From: Eubacterium sp.
GTDB taxonomy: Bacteria; Bacillota; Clostridia; Lachnospirales; Lachnospiraceae
DNA length: 64,000 nucleotides
Assembly: GCA_021769425.1 (NCBI GenBank)
Contig: JAETSX010000002.1
Span: forward strand, 60,263 to 124,262
Direction of reading: 5' to 3'
The notes beneath the pieces are model-generated. The model did no database searches. It was not told the origin of the DNA and saw only the letters and a program-made list of their open reading frames with translations. Every line of letters begins with the position of its first letter. Within the stretch, counting starts at the first letter, position 1. Position numbers and translations under genes: made by a program. Below are positions 26,875 through 35,737 of this stretch, piece by piece.

Positions 26875-27039
26875 TTACTTGTCGTTCTTCTCTTTATTGC
26901 GCCTTATCAATCCAATGATTAGTTCAACAATTCCCCCACATAGCCATATAGTACCCACCACAGTATTTTTTTCAAAGAACCATAATGGCGATGCAAGAAT
27001 CCACATAATTGCCAAAATTAAATTTCCTGCACTGCTCAT
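26875..27039 (-). CDS. Small membrane protein (54 aa)
   Basis: A strong ribosome-binding site (GGAGGAATAATT before the ATG) starts a 54-aa protein. It has two hydrophobic helices, about residues 5-21 (GNLILAIMWILASPLWF) and 26-45 (TVVGTIWLCGGIVELIIG), and a basic end RRNKEKNDK. It would be an inner-membrane hairpin. No family recognised. It directly precedes the acidic 116-aa gene and is probably co-transcribed. Confidence 0.65.
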   Translation of the reverse strand: MSSAGNLILAIMWILASPLWFFEKNTVVGTIWLCGGIVELIIGLIRRNKEKNDK

Positions 27040-27164
27040 AATTATTCCTCCTGTGGATGACTTCCGATTTTCCTATCCCGGAAATGCGATCCCTTTCCCG
27101 TCCTTCCCCTCCGCCTGCAGCAGTGCGCGTTCCAGATGCCCATATTCCCATTTCTGCACACCGG

Positions 27165-27971
27165 TTATTTTCCCTTAATCTCAATCCTGTCCAAAATTCC
27201 CTGAATGCTTATATTTTGATGTGTCAGATACATTCTCGCTACATCCTCCACAAATGCTTTGTCCGCGCATGTTGCCCGCCTGGTGTCCTCCAGCGTATAA
27301 CCCTTATCTATGTATTTCACAATCTTTTTTACAAGCCGGAAAATATCTCTGGAATGCTCGGATTCTTTTTTCGGCATCCTCCGCTCCCTGCTTAACTCCG
27401 CCGCTTTCGCATGGCCGTAGTACACCTTGACGGGATTTCTTGCCAGCAATTTGTCCCAACTGTCCCCAATCTGCGTCCCTCTATGAATCTCCAATTCATA
27501 CAGAGGATTGAGATCCCCTACAAATAACACCCCTTCATCCAGGCATAAAGAAATGCTGTCCCCGCTGTGTCCCGGCGTATGCACCACTTCCCCTGCAATC
27601 CCGCATTCCTCCAAAAGCGGACGGCTCTCCCCGCAGGAAATGACAAGGACCTCCTCATCCACAATCGGCAGATAAAGGCGGTTCCCCTCCTTTGCAAATA
27701 CCCTGTCCGCATCATGGATATGCGCCCGCTGCACATCAGCCGCCACGATCCTCACACCGCAGCCGGCAATTTCCTGCGCGATTCCCATGTGGTCCGGATG
27801 GAAATGGGAAATAAACAGGTACCGGATCTCCTGCACTGTCGCCCCTGCTTCGCCAAGCGCCCTGCAGAACTGCTGAAAAGAACCCGCCCATCCCGTATCA
27901 AAAAGGATGCTGCCATTCGTTCCCCGGATAAGATATGTATTTGTGCCAGAATACTTTAATTCTATTACCAT
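27165..27971 (-). CDS. Metallo-beta-lactamase-fold hydrolase
   Basis: 268 aa. The zinc motif SHFHPDHMG (HxHxDH) sits near residue 76, followed by EVVHTPGHSGDSISL with the third-site His, and VLFVGDLNPLY with the bridging Asp. A C-terminal helical extension follows. The start has GGAGTGG upstream. The MBL superfamily is certain; the substrate is not. The gene looks more G+C-rich than its neighbours, which may mean transfer. Between it and 27039 there is only a non-recognised short stretch. Confidence 0.88.
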   Translation of the reverse strand: MVIELKYSGTNTYLIRGTNGSILFDTGWAGSFQQFCRALGEAGATVQEIRYLFISHFHPDHMGIAQEIAGCGVRIVAADVQRAHIHDADRVFAKEGNRLYLPIVDEEVLVISCGESRPLLEECGIAGEVVHTPGHSGDSISLCLDEGVLFVGDLNPLYELEIHRGTQIGDSWDKLLARNPVKVYYGHAKAAELSRERRMPKKESEHSRDIFRLVKKIVKYIDKGYTLEDTRRATCADKAFVEDVARMYLTHQNISIQGILDRIEIKGK

Positions 27972-28004
27972 CTTTCCACTCCATTTTACAAAAGGCCCAT
28001 CTGC

Positions 28005-28474
28005 TTCGACATGATAACACCGCTAAGCCCACGCCATAGAAAAAAGTGTCATGCGAAAGCCTCCCTGAGAAAGCCGCATCCCTGCACAGATGAACCATAA
28101 CCATTTTAACATCTTCTGTGCCTGTACGCCACCTTTATTTTTTCCGGGATAAGGTATGCGTCATAGCTGCCCTTTTGCCGTTTAAGCCTTTTACAAGCGT
28201 CTTTTTCCTATTCAGCTGGCTCTTAACCTGGCTGTCGGAAAACTCCACGCCCATTGCCCGCGACACGTTCATGCCGCACTTATTCCTGTGCACCCTTTTC
28301 CCGCCATCCGGCGAGGACGGGTTCGGGCAGAGCCCGAAAATGGATCAAAGGACTGATCCCTTATAGGTTCTCAAGGCGGCGCCCTGAGCCCTCGGAAATC
28401 CTTTCGGAATCAATATCTGCAATTTTCAAGGTTCATTTGAGCCTATTTTTTTGGCTTGATTTTTCATAGATTAT
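28005..28474. other. Gene-free G+C-rich remnant beside a transposon end
   Basis: No intact gene is seen. On the minus strand a 45-codon frame (28135-28272, MNVSRAMGVEFSDSQVKSQL onward, very basic) could be a fragment of a mobile-element protein; I do not recognise it. The remaining sequence leads to the inverted-repeat end at 28475. It looks like the decayed interior of an inserted element. Confidence 0.4.
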
Positions 28475-28486
28475 TTGACACTACCG
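28475..28486. mobile_element. Transposon-type end CGGTAGTGTCAA
   Basis: The 12 bases read as CGGTAGTGTCAA on the minus strand. They are identical to both ends of the 245-bp element at 45850-46094. Similarity to the right end of that element continues inward (an ATGAAAAATC segment). It marks one end of a related, probably decayed insertion. No partner end was found nearby. Confidence 0.6.
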
Positions 28487-28621
28487 TTTTCCTATGGAGT
28501 ATTGTATCAGAAAACATCACTAAATGGGTGATAACGGAAAACTTTTCAAAAATGTCAGCAAATCCTATAAACAAAGGGATCGCGATGTGGAATAACAATC
28601 AAACTTCACGGATTAAGGAAT

Positions 28622-28643
28622 TATTTAATGCCAGATATATAGA
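28622..28643. repeat. 22-bp repeat shared with 47322-47343
   Basis: The 22 bases starting TATTTAATGCC and ending ATATATAGA are identical at the two sites, more than 18 kb apart. Here only one half of the hairpin found at 47 kb is present. Around it (28487-28773) I see no gene. Confidence 0.65.
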
Positions 28644-28773
28644 TGCATATATTATTTTGAGCCAGTTCCTTAGTACAAAATGAAGAGTGCCGTACCTGGC
28701 CGGAACCGGACAGGCTGTATTAATTGGCAAAATCGAGAGGTTACGAAATAATTTTATTAAATCTGTAATTGCT

Positions 28774-28983
28774 TTATATAATGATGACAATACCTATAAC
28801 ATAAGGTAACGAAACAGGATCGTGCAAAATAAAAATACCGGCTGCTACGGATACGACACAGGTGAGGTTTGTATAAGAAGCAGCCTGCTGGACCGTTAGA
28901 TAAGAAACAGCATAGTTCAGGCAGAAAAAAGCAGTAACGGAAGAGAAAAAAGCTAAATAGAGGACAGAGAAAATGACAGCTTC
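28774..28983 (-). pseudogene. EamA/DMT transporter C-terminal fragment
   Basis: About 69 codons in one frame, bounded upstream by an in-frame TGA. They read FSVLYLAFFSSVTAFFCLNY, then VSYLTVQQAASYTNLTCVVS and AAGIFILHDPVSLPYVIG to a stop. This is the last two to three helices of an EamA (drug/metabolite transporter) domain. The first seven or so helices are missing. 28984-29397 holds no gene I can support. Confidence 0.7.
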
Positions 28984-29397
28984 TCAAAACAAAAAGGCAG
29001 AACCAGATTAGCATTGCACAAACGGAATATCCGTTTTGAGAGCTAATTTAATCCTGCCTAAATCCATTCCCTAATTATCATGTCTATTTTCCGCTTTCTC
29101 CATGGCATAGCCTGTCTGGTCCAGGTACTTGCCGGGATAATTGCAAGTCTGCTTTAGGCAGACTTGTCAGCATATCAAAAGGAACCGGACGCCAGAGGAA
29201 AAATCTGCCGGCGGCTGTAAGATTCTCAGGCAGCTCCAATAGGCCCATCTGATAAAAGGCAAAGCTGCGATTTTTTCGGATTTCCTTTTCCCTAAAAATA
29301 CCAATCACTATTATCTGTAACCCCAACCATCCGTCCTCTGTCCTGCCAAAAATGAGCGAAATCACCTGCTGCATCTGCAACAAATGAATCAGACAGT

Positions 29398-30045
29398 TCA
29401 GGACAAAATTTCCGTTACCTCTTCTGCCAGGGCTTCCGCCAGCTGCCTGTGCCCTTCTTCTGTAAGATGCATAAAGTCAATCTCATTGGGTTTCGCCGTA
29501 ATCACCTTATTTGCATCCAGATAATGGCATCCTGTCAGTTCTGCAATTTTCCAGAATTCCTCTGCCAGCAGCTCTGACTTTTCTGCACATCCCCGGCCCA
29601 TGGTAGCCCCTACTTCTGTGTCCTCATATTTTGGATCGATATTCTGAGGCGTTACAATCAGGATATTCGCTCTGCTTTCAGCCCAGCAGTCCCTGGTGGC
29701 AACGGCTTTATCCACCAGCCGCTTCAACCCCAGAGCAATGCATGCCGCCGAGGAACCGAACCGTTCCTTGGTATCATTAGTGCCAAGCATAATCACCAGC
29801 AAGTCCACCGGTTCATGGCTCATCAGACAGGGATAAATCACGTCCAGGCCGGAAAGCCCTTCATAGATGGGATCGGGAAAACAAGTGGTGCGCCCGCTGA
29901 GCCCTTCTTCTATAATAAGATAGCCATCGCCTAACTTTTTCTGCAAAAGGCAAGTCCAGCGCTGTTCCTCATCAAAACGCCCTCCGGTCTTTGCACAGTA
30001 ACCATGGGTATTGGAATCGCCAAAACATACAATATGCTTTTTCAT
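29398..30045 (-). CDS. SGNH/GDSL-family esterase
   Basis: 215 aa. Block I CFGDSNTHG carries the nucleophile Ser, GTND is block III, and DFMHLTEEGH carries the catalytic Asp and His. It is cytosolic, with no signal peptide. It lies 3 bp after nanE at the end of the sialic-acid operon, which suggests removal of O-acetyl groups from sialic acid (sialate O-acetylesterase); the substrate is inferred from context only. Confidence 0.88.
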   Translation of the reverse strand: MKKHIVCFGDSNTHGYCAKTGGRFDEEQRWTCLLQKKLGDGYLIIEEGLSGRTTCFPDPIYEGLSGLDVIYPCLMSHEPVDLLVIMLGTNDTKERFGSSAACIALGLKRLVDKAVATRDCWAESRANILIVTPQNIDPKYEDTEVGATMGRGCAEKSELLAEEFWKIAELTGCHYLDANKVITAKPNEIDFMHLTEEGHRQLAEALAEEVTEILS

Positions 30046-30048
30046 AGA

Positions 30049-30747
30049 TTACCTGCCTTCCACCGCCTTGATAAAACGCTGGGCAATTTCCAACGGCCTT
30101 GTAATGGCTCCGCCCACTACTACTGCAAATGCTCCTGCCTCCAGCATTTCCACTGCCTGTCCGGGGCTGTGAACTCTGCCTTCCCCAATCACCGGAACAT
30201 CTATGGTTTCTGATAATTTCCGCACCAGCTCATAGTCCGGGCCGTCCAGTTTGGGCGTGTATTCGGTATAACCGCTCATGGTAGTTCCCACCAGATCCAT
30301 TCCAAGCTTCCAGGCATTTACGCCCTCTTCATAATTAGAAATGTCTGCCATAAGGATTGCATCCGGATATTTTTCACGGACTTCTGTAATAAATCCGCTG
30401 ACAGTTTTTCCATCGCCCCGCTTCCGGTTCGTGCAGTCCAGAGCAATAATATCTGAGCCTGCCTGAACCAAATCATCCACTTCCTTCATGGTTGGGGTAA
30501 TATAACTGTCAAATCCTTCATACTGAACCTTTACCAGCCCAATCACCGGAAGCCCTGTTTCTTCTTTAATTGCAATCACATCACGGATGCTGCTGGTACG
30601 GATAGCCGGAGTTCCCGCCTGTTTTGCAGCTCGAGCCATCAGATACATAATGGATTTTTCCTCCACATACAGAGGTTCTCCCGGCACTGCCTGACAAGAT
30701 ACGATAACTTTTCCTTTGATCTTTTCAAATATTTCTTCTTTTTTCAT
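30049..30747 (-). CDS. nanE: N-acetylmannosamine-6-phosphate 2-epimerase
   Basis: 232 aa TIM-barrel of the NanE family, converting ManNAc-6-P to GlcNAc-6-P. Recognised by KGKVIVSCQAVPGEPL near the start, the DIIALDCTNRKR segment, the phosphate-binding end VIGEGRVHSPGQAVEMLEAG and AVVVGGAITRP. The start has AAGGAGG upstream. It follows nanA, with a strong hairpin between them. Confidence 0.95.
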   Translation of the reverse strand: MKKEEIFEKIKGKVIVSCQAVPGEPLYVEEKSIMYLMARAAKQAGTPAIRTSSIRDVIAIKEETGLPVIGLVKVQYEGFDSYITPTMKEVDDLVQAGSDIIALDCTNRKRGDGKTVSGFITEVREKYPDAILMADISNYEEGVNAWKLGMDLVGTTMSGYTEYTPKLDGPDYELVRKLSETIDVPVIGEGRVHSPGQAVEMLEAGAFAVVVGGAITRPLEIAQRFIKAVEGR

Positions 30748-30774
30748 GGCTGCCTCCTTATAAAAATAATTTTC

Positions 30775-30818
30775 ACCATTCGTAGGAAGACTGCTCCTGC
30801 TGTCTCCTTACGAATGGT
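30775..30818 (-). promoter_or_regulatory. Hairpin between nanA and nanE
   Basis: ACCATTCGTAGGAAGAC (30775-30791) pairs with GTCTCCTTACGAATGGT (30802-30818), nearly perfect, with a 10-base loop. The following minus-strand sequence is only moderately T-rich. It may be a partial terminator or an RNA-processing/stability element that sets nanA:nanE levels. Confidence 0.6.
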
Positions 30819-30832
30819 AAACTGCATTTCAA

Positions 30833-31750
30833 TCAGCAAAATTCTTTAATCGCTTTATCAATCATAGCCACACATTTTTCCACTTGCGCCATATCCTCCG
30901 GGATCAAAGCCGGAAGGGGTTTCCTTACGCCGCCCAAATCCAGCCCTTCTTTGATTTTCAGAATTGCCTTAATTACGCCGTACAAATTTCCGTGGCAGGA
31001 ACACATACCGTAAATCACTTCATTGGCCGCATACTGCACCTTTCCCGCTTCCTTTATCTTTCCTGCTTTCACCAACTCTTCTATTTTCAGATATAGCTCC
31101 GGCATGATGCCGTAAGTGCCGCCAATTCCGCCATCCGCCCCTATGGCAAGACCGGAAACAAGCTGTTCGTCAGGGCCGTTAAACACTACAAATTCTTCGC
31201 CGCCCTCTGCTTTGAACATCTGAATATCCTGTGTAGGCATGGAGCTATTCTTTACCGCCACTACCCTTGGATTTTTTTTCATTTCCCGAAACAGCGGCAT
31301 AGTCAGAGCCACTCCTGCAAGCTGCGGAATGTTATAGATCACAAAATCCGTATCAGGAGCCGCTGAGGAAATGTCATTCCAGTATTCAGCAATGGCATAT
31401 TCCGGTAAATGGAAATAGATGGGTGGAATTGCCGCAATGGCGTCTACACCCAGGCTTTCTGCATGAGCGGCAAGTTCTTTGCTTTCTGCAGTATTATTGC
31501 ATGCTACATGGGCAATTACCGTCAATTTTCCTTCGGCCGCCTTCATTACATGCTCCAGAGTCAGTTTCCGGTCTGCAACCGTCTGATAAATACATTCCCC
31601 GGAAGATCCTCCCACATAGACGCCTTTCACGCCTTTTCGAATCATATATTTGGTTAAAAGTTCCACACGTTCTCCGTCCACTTCTCCATGCACATCATAA
31701 CACGCATAAAACGCAGGAATGATGCCCTGATACTTTTCTTTATTTTTCAT
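30833..31750 (-). CDS. nanA: N-acetylneuraminate lyase
   Basis: 305 aa, class I aldolase of the DapA/NanA family. It cleaves N-acetylneuraminate to ManNAc and pyruvate in the cytosol. GGSSGE (residues 47-52) binds the pyruvate carboxylate, Tyr139 is in VIYNIPQLAG, and the Schiff-base Lys167 is in VVAVKNSS. Being beside nanE and the sugar ABC genes supports sialate over dihydrodipicolinate or other substrates. Confidence 0.93.
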   Translation of the reverse strand: MKNKEKYQGIIPAFYACYDVHGEVDGERVELLTKYMIRKGVKGVYVGGSSGECIYQTVADRKLTLEHVMKAAEGKLTVIAHVACNNTAESKELAAHAESLGVDAIAAIPPIYFHLPEYAIAEYWNDISSAAPDTDFVIYNIPQLAGVALTMPLFREMKKNPRVVAVKNSSMPTQDIQMFKAEGGEEFVVFNGPDEQLVSGLAIGADGGIGGTYGIMPELYLKIEELVKAGKIKEAGKVQYAANEVIYGMCSCHGNLYGVIKAILKIKEGLDLGGVRKPLPALIPEDMAQVEKCVAMIDKAIKEFC

Positions 31751-31795
31751 CTCTTTCCCTTCTTTCCTTGCTCTATGAACTTCAGTTTCAATAAG

Positions 31796-32254
31796 TTACC
31801 GATTCCCCATAAATACTTTTACTACAGCCTTCTTCACCGGTGCAGGACGTCCTGCCGAAAGTTTTACCTTGTGGGCATCCTCTGGCAGGGTAATCAACGC
31901 TTTCCCCGGTGAAAGTTTTATGTAATGTTCGATTGGGCCTTCAATTTCCATCAAATCTGCATTCCGATCCAATGACTTCACTGTAACCTTAGATATATCA
32001 GAAACTCCCACCAGTTCTTCTCCAACCACCGTCATATGAATATCCGCATAATTTTCATGGGCCTCAAAAAAACATTCTTCTTCTGGAATCGTTTCATAGT
32101 CGAACACATTCATGTATACCTTCGTCCCGTCAATCTCATAATGCCCAGCCCCAATCTCATCCAACGGATGGCTGAGAAGATATTCTATGGCAAGATCTAA
32201 ATATGATCCAATTCCCCGGTAATTTCCAAGTTTGCTAATTTCTGTATAAATCAT
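31796..32254 (-). CDS. YhcH/NanQ-family sugar protein
   Basis: 152 aa from the ATG at 32254 (AGGG upstream; an ATG four codons earlier is equally possible). DUF386/YhcH cupin pattern: IDGTKVYMNVFDYETIPEEE, EAHENYADIHMTVVGEE and LITLPEDAHKVKLSAG, with metal-binding His and Glu. Members with nan genes have been linked to sialic-acid anomer interconversion (NanQ). It sits between the ABC permeases and nanA. Confidence 0.88.
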   Translation of the reverse strand: MIYTEISKLGNYRGIGSYLDLAIEYLLSHPLDEIGAGHYEIDGTKVYMNVFDYETIPEEECFFEAHENYADIHMTVVGEELVGVSDISKVTVKSLDRNADLMEIEGPIEHYIKLSPGKALITLPEDAHKVKLSAGRPAPVKKAVVKVFMGNR

Positions 32255-32314
32255 TCTTTCCCTCATACCTTTCCTACAATCTCTGTTTCAAAAGGATCTA
32301 CTTACGGCAAATCC

Positions 32315-33223
32315 TTATCCTTTCACCGCACCCATCGTAATTCCCTTTGTAAAATACTTCTGGAAAATCAGGAAGACAATAATAATTGGAATTGCCGCCA
32401 AGGACGCACCCGCCATAATCAATCCGAAATCCGTAGCATTTTCTGCCTGCAGCTTGGCAATGCCAAGAGAAATCGTCAGGGTTTCTGTGCTGCTTAACAT
32501 AATCAACTGCATAAAGTAATCATTCCAGGAATTGATAAATGTAAAGATTGCCAGCGCTCCGATTCCCGGCTTAATCAGCGGAAGCGCAATGGTATAGAAT
32601 GTTTTCCATTCCCCTGCCCCGTCAATTCTTGCCGCTTCCATCATTTCTCCTGGAATTCCTTCCGCAAACTGTTTCATCAAAAATACGCCAAAGGGCCACC
32701 CTACGATTGGAAAAATAACTGCCCAAATGGTGTTATACAAATCCAAAGAGGACATTTCACGCAGCAATGGGATTAAAATTACCTGTTTCGGCAATGCCAT
32801 TGCACAGACAATCAGGGAAAATACAATGGTACGCCCAATAAAACGCTTTTTTGCCAATGCATATCCTGCCATAGCCGCTGTGATACAAGTAAGAATCATG
32901 GAAACGACTCCCATAAATACAGTGTTCAGCAGCCAACGCAGCGCTGCCGGAACCTCTGGCCCTGCAAAGGAAGCCTCTGTAAAAGGAACATGGACTTCCC
33001 AAAGAGGCGCCACCTGCCTGCTGAATAGTTTCTGATAGTTATCCATTACCCATTCGGAAGGCCACCACTGGGGCGTCGGAGAATTGATTGCAGCTGACGT
33101 CTTAAAGGATCCTGTGATAATCCAGTAAAGAGGAAATGCAAATAAAAATGCAAATATTGCAATAGCAACAACAGATATTACTTTATATACAGTAGAACGA
33201 TTTACATTTGTATTACTCTTCAT
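32315..33223 (-). CDS. Sugar ABC transporter permease (MalG type)
   Basis: 302 aa, six membrane helices. The EAA loop that contacts the ATPase is MEAARIDGAGEWKTFYTIAL. This is the second permease of a CUT1-type carbohydrate importer; by context it imports sialic acid or a derivative. No ATPase gene is in the cluster, so a shared MsmX/UgpC-type ATPase is likely. It lies 18 bp after the first permease gene. Confidence 0.9.
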   Translation of the reverse strand: MKSNTNVNRSTVYKVISVVAIAIFAFLFAFPLYWIITGSFKTSAAINSPTPQWWPSEWVMDNYQKLFSRQVAPLWEVHVPFTEASFAGPEVPAALRWLLNTVFMGVVSMILTCITAAMAGYALAKKRFIGRTIVFSLIVCAMALPKQVILIPLLREMSSLDLYNTIWAVIFPIVGWPFGVFLMKQFAEGIPGEMMEAARIDGAGEWKTFYTIALPLIKPGIGALAIFTFINSWNDYFMQLIMLSSTETLTISLGIAKLQAENATDFGLIMAGASLAAIPIIIVFLIFQKYFTKGITMGAVKG

Positions 33224-33241
33224 AAGATATTTCCTCCTTTC

Positions 33242-34138
33242 CTAATCCGTTTTGGCCATCTTAAACTGCACTGCCGAAAGGACTGCGATAATAATTGCAA
33301 GAATTACGCCCATAGCGTTTCCATATCCATAGCGGTACAATTTAAATGCGTTATAATAAATATAGTACATAATGGTGTCTGTGCTGTGGTTCGGCCCGCC
33401 GCTGGTCAGCAGCTGAATCAATGCAAAACACTGGAAACTGTTAATTGTAGTGATAACCAGTATGTATAAGGTAGTTGGCATAATCTGCGGCCACTTGATT
33501 TTCCAAAAACATTGCAGCTTCGTTGCACCGTCCACCTCCGCCGCTTCCACCAGGGACTGGTCTACATTGTTTAAAGCAGAAACATACAAAACAATCGGCT
33601 GTCCTACTGATGTGGTCAAAAGAATCAGTATAATGCACCCAAGCGCAAACCTTTCATCTCCCAGCCAGTTGATATTCTGTTTTATCAACCCGGTGTTTGT
33701 CCCGATATAGTTAAAGATGCCATAATAATTGTTGAACATCCATTTCCAAACCACTGTAACTGCAACAGAGCCCGTTACAACCGGAAGATAGAAAATACAT
33801 CTGAATGCAGAACACAAAGGCCCTTTCAAGTCATAAATGACAGAGCTTACCCAGAGAGAAAATATACAGGTAACCGGAACAGACACTATTACGATAATAA
33901 TTGTATTCTTCAATGCCCCAAGGAAAATGGAATCCTGAAATAACTCTGTGTAATTGGCCAGCCCTATAAAAATATCATCACGGTTCATAGTGGAATCAAA
34001 GAAACTGGTGATGATGCACTGTACCATGGGATAAATGACAAATCCCAAAAAGAAAATCAAACTAGGTACCATAAAAGCATACCCTGCAATTGTTTCCCGG
34101 CGTACCAACGCCCTGCTCATGGGATTCTTTTTTTTCAT
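33242..34138 (-). CDS. Sugar ABC transporter permease (MalF type)
   Basis: 298 aa with six membrane helices beginning at about residue 15 (AGYAFMVPSLIFFLGFVIYP). The EAA motif is VEAAEVDGATKLQCFWKIKW. It pairs with the following MalG-type permease. It is separated from the binding-protein gene by a strong hairpin that probably lowers permease expression relative to the binding protein. Confidence 0.9.
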   Translation of the reverse strand: MKKKNPMSRALVRRETIAGYAFMVPSLIFFLGFVIYPMVQCIITSFFDSTMNRDDIFIGLANYTELFQDSIFLGALKNTIIIVIVSVPVTCIFSLWVSSVIYDLKGPLCSAFRCIFYLPVVTGSVAVTVVWKWMFNNYYGIFNYIGTNTGLIKQNINWLGDERFALGCIILILLTTSVGQPIVLYVSALNNVDQSLVEAAEVDGATKLQCFWKIKWPQIMPTTLYILVITTINSFQCFALIQLLTSGGPNHSTDTIMYYIYYNAFKLYRYGYGNAMGVILAIIIAVLSAVQFKMAKTD

Positions 34139-34185
34139 AAGATTTCCCCCTTTTCATTCCTTTTTTACAATTTGCGCTCATAAAA

Positions 34186-34219
34186 CGCCCCTTCCCGTAG
34201 ATAAACTCGGGAAGGGGCG
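34186..34219 (-). terminator. Attenuating hairpin after the binding-protein gene
   Basis: A perfect 12-bp inverted repeat, CGCCCCTTCCCG (34186-34197) with CGGGAAGGGGCG (34208-34219), loop 10, followed by TTTTA on the minus strand. It is placed between the solute-binding protein and permease genes, where partial termination or mRNA 3'-end protection is common in such operons. Confidence 0.75.
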
Positions 34220-34256
34220 CAAGATCCAATGCTTAACGAACTACCTGCACTGCTTC

Positions 34257-35642
34257 CTAATTTGCTGCTGCGGCATTTGCTGTATTTGTAAATTCATCTA
34301 CTGCAGTCTTAACATCTGCACCCGTTCCAATCTGCTGAAGCATATTCCACCATGCGGTACGCGCTTCTGCCCATCCGCTTACTACCTGATAGTAGTCGCC
34401 CATAAATGGGATGAACTTTGAATATTCTGTCATCAGATCGTCGCCTTCATAGATGTTGCCCAAATCTTTTACTGGCCAGTAGCTGGAAGCTTTTACGCTC
34501 TCCACTACCTGAACTTCGTCATTTGCCATGAAGTCAATGAAAGTCTTTGCCGCTTCAATTTTTGCTGCGTCGCCGTTATCAAAGATACCGAATCCCCAGA
34601 TACCGCCGCAAAGCTGCGGATCTCCGCTTTCGGTTGGGAATGCCATAGGCAGTACGTCAAATCCAAGGTTTTCTGCATTATTCTTTTCCTGAGATACGTT
34701 CCAGCAGAATGCCATTGCAAGTGTTGTACCGTTGCAGAACATATTTACCTCGTCGCCGCCCTGGAGGGATGGATCAAAATTGATTCCTTCCATGCTTTTG
34801 AGCAATTCTAACGCTTTCACGTTTTCATCGCTGTTTGCGGTATACTCTGTATGCTCTGGATTCGTAAATGTACCGCCATACAGGTTGTTGATTAAAGCGC
34901 GCGTTCCCTGGTCGCCGCCCTGTCCGCCGCAGTATACTGCGCCGACAGTCTGTGTCTGGCCGGAAGCGGCAACTGCTTCCACTGCCTTCTGGAATCCTTC
35001 TGTGGTCCAGGTTCCTTTTTCTTCATCCAGATACTGAAGCGCGTCAGCCTTTTCAAACACATCTCTGTTAATTGCCATAGTATGCGCTGTCATACACAAA
35101 GGATATTCATAAAATACGCCTTCGTTGTTCTGGCATGCATTTTCCACGGAATCATAAATAGCTGCCTTTGCGTCATCTGTCCACAAATCAGAAAGATCTA
35201 CCATCAATCCCTTTGCGCCCCAGTTTGCAACCAAACGTTCCGGTCCTTCCATTACAAGATCCGGCGCTTTTCCGCCTTCAATAGCTGTGTTTACCTGATC
35301 GTCACCATTGGTGTAATCCAGATACTCAACGGTTACATTAATCTCTGGATGAGCCTTGTTAAAGTTGCTAATCAGCCCTTCCACGGTAGCGGAATCGCCC
35401 CAGTTGCCAATCGGATAAGTCCACAGCGTAATATCTGTAGCGCCGGAAGAAGCTCCTCCCTCTTCTTCTCCGTCTGCAGCTTCGCTGCCCTCATCTGCGG
35501 CGTCACCCTCGTCTGCCTTGTTGTCCTCTGTCTGAGAGGCATCTTCCTTACCTGCATTCCCGCCGGAATTGCTTCCGCAGGCTGCAAGGGAAAATGCCAT
35601 CATGCAGCTCAATGCCATTGCCAAAATTTTGCGATACTTCAT
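34257..35642 (-). CDS. Sugar-binding lipoprotein of the ABC importer
   Basis: 461 aa. The lipoprotein signal MKYRKILAMALSCMMAFSLA is followed by the lipobox AACG, an acidic Asp/Glu/Ala-rich linker (about residues 30-65), and a family-1 extracellular binding-protein fold (DITLWTYPIGNW start). It captures the sugar outside the membrane for the two permeases. The sialic-acid specificity comes from the neighbouring nan genes, not from the sequence itself. It is transcribed from a strong promoter in the divergent gap. Confidence 0.92.
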   Translation of the reverse strand: MKYRKILAMALSCMMAFSLAACGSNSGGNAGKEDASQTEDNKADEGDAADEGSEAADGEEEGGASSGATDITLWTYPIGNWGDSATVEGLISNFNKAHPEINVTVEYLDYTNGDDQVNTAIEGGKAPDLVMEGPERLVANWGAKGLMVDLSDLWTDDAKAAIYDSVENACQNNEGVFYEYPLCMTAHTMAINRDVFEKADALQYLDEEKGTWTTEGFQKAVEAVAASGQTQTVGAVYCGGQGGDQGTRALINNLYGGTFTNPEHTEYTANSDENVKALELLKSMEGINFDPSLQGGDEVNMFCNGTTLAMAFCWNVSQEKNNAENLGFDVLPMAFPTESGDPQLCGGIWGFGIFDNGDAAKIEAAKTFIDFMANDEVQVVESVKASSYWPVKDLGNIYEGDDLMTEYSKFIPFMGDYYQVVSGWAEARTAWWNMLQQIGTGADVKTAVDEFTNTANAAAAN

Positions 35643-35704
35643 AGTTTATCCTCCTTTTTATACATGCTTTTTCTTAGGTGCACATGTATGTATTTTGTAT
35701 CTTT

Positions 35705-35733
35705 ATAATATAGTGATCGGTTTCATTTGTCAA
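35705..35733 (-). promoter_or_regulatory. Promoter of the sialic-acid uptake operon
   Basis: On the minus strand, -35 TTGACA (35728-35733), 17 bp, -10 TATTAT (35705-35710). Near-consensus sigma-A promoter for the binding-protein operon. Confidence 0.8.
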
Positions 35734-35737
35734 TAGA

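Noticed and set aside
28456..28683. Plus-strand open frame of 75 aa across the transposon end
   Set aside because: It crosses the inverted-repeat end and the 22-bp repeat, so it is a chance frame in remnant DNA.
29084..29383. Minus-strand open frame of 99 aa after the SGNH esterase gene
   Set aside because: No recognisable family and no ribosome-binding site; an internal hairpin (CAAGTCTGC/GCAGACTTG) sits in it. Treated as non-coding or remnant.
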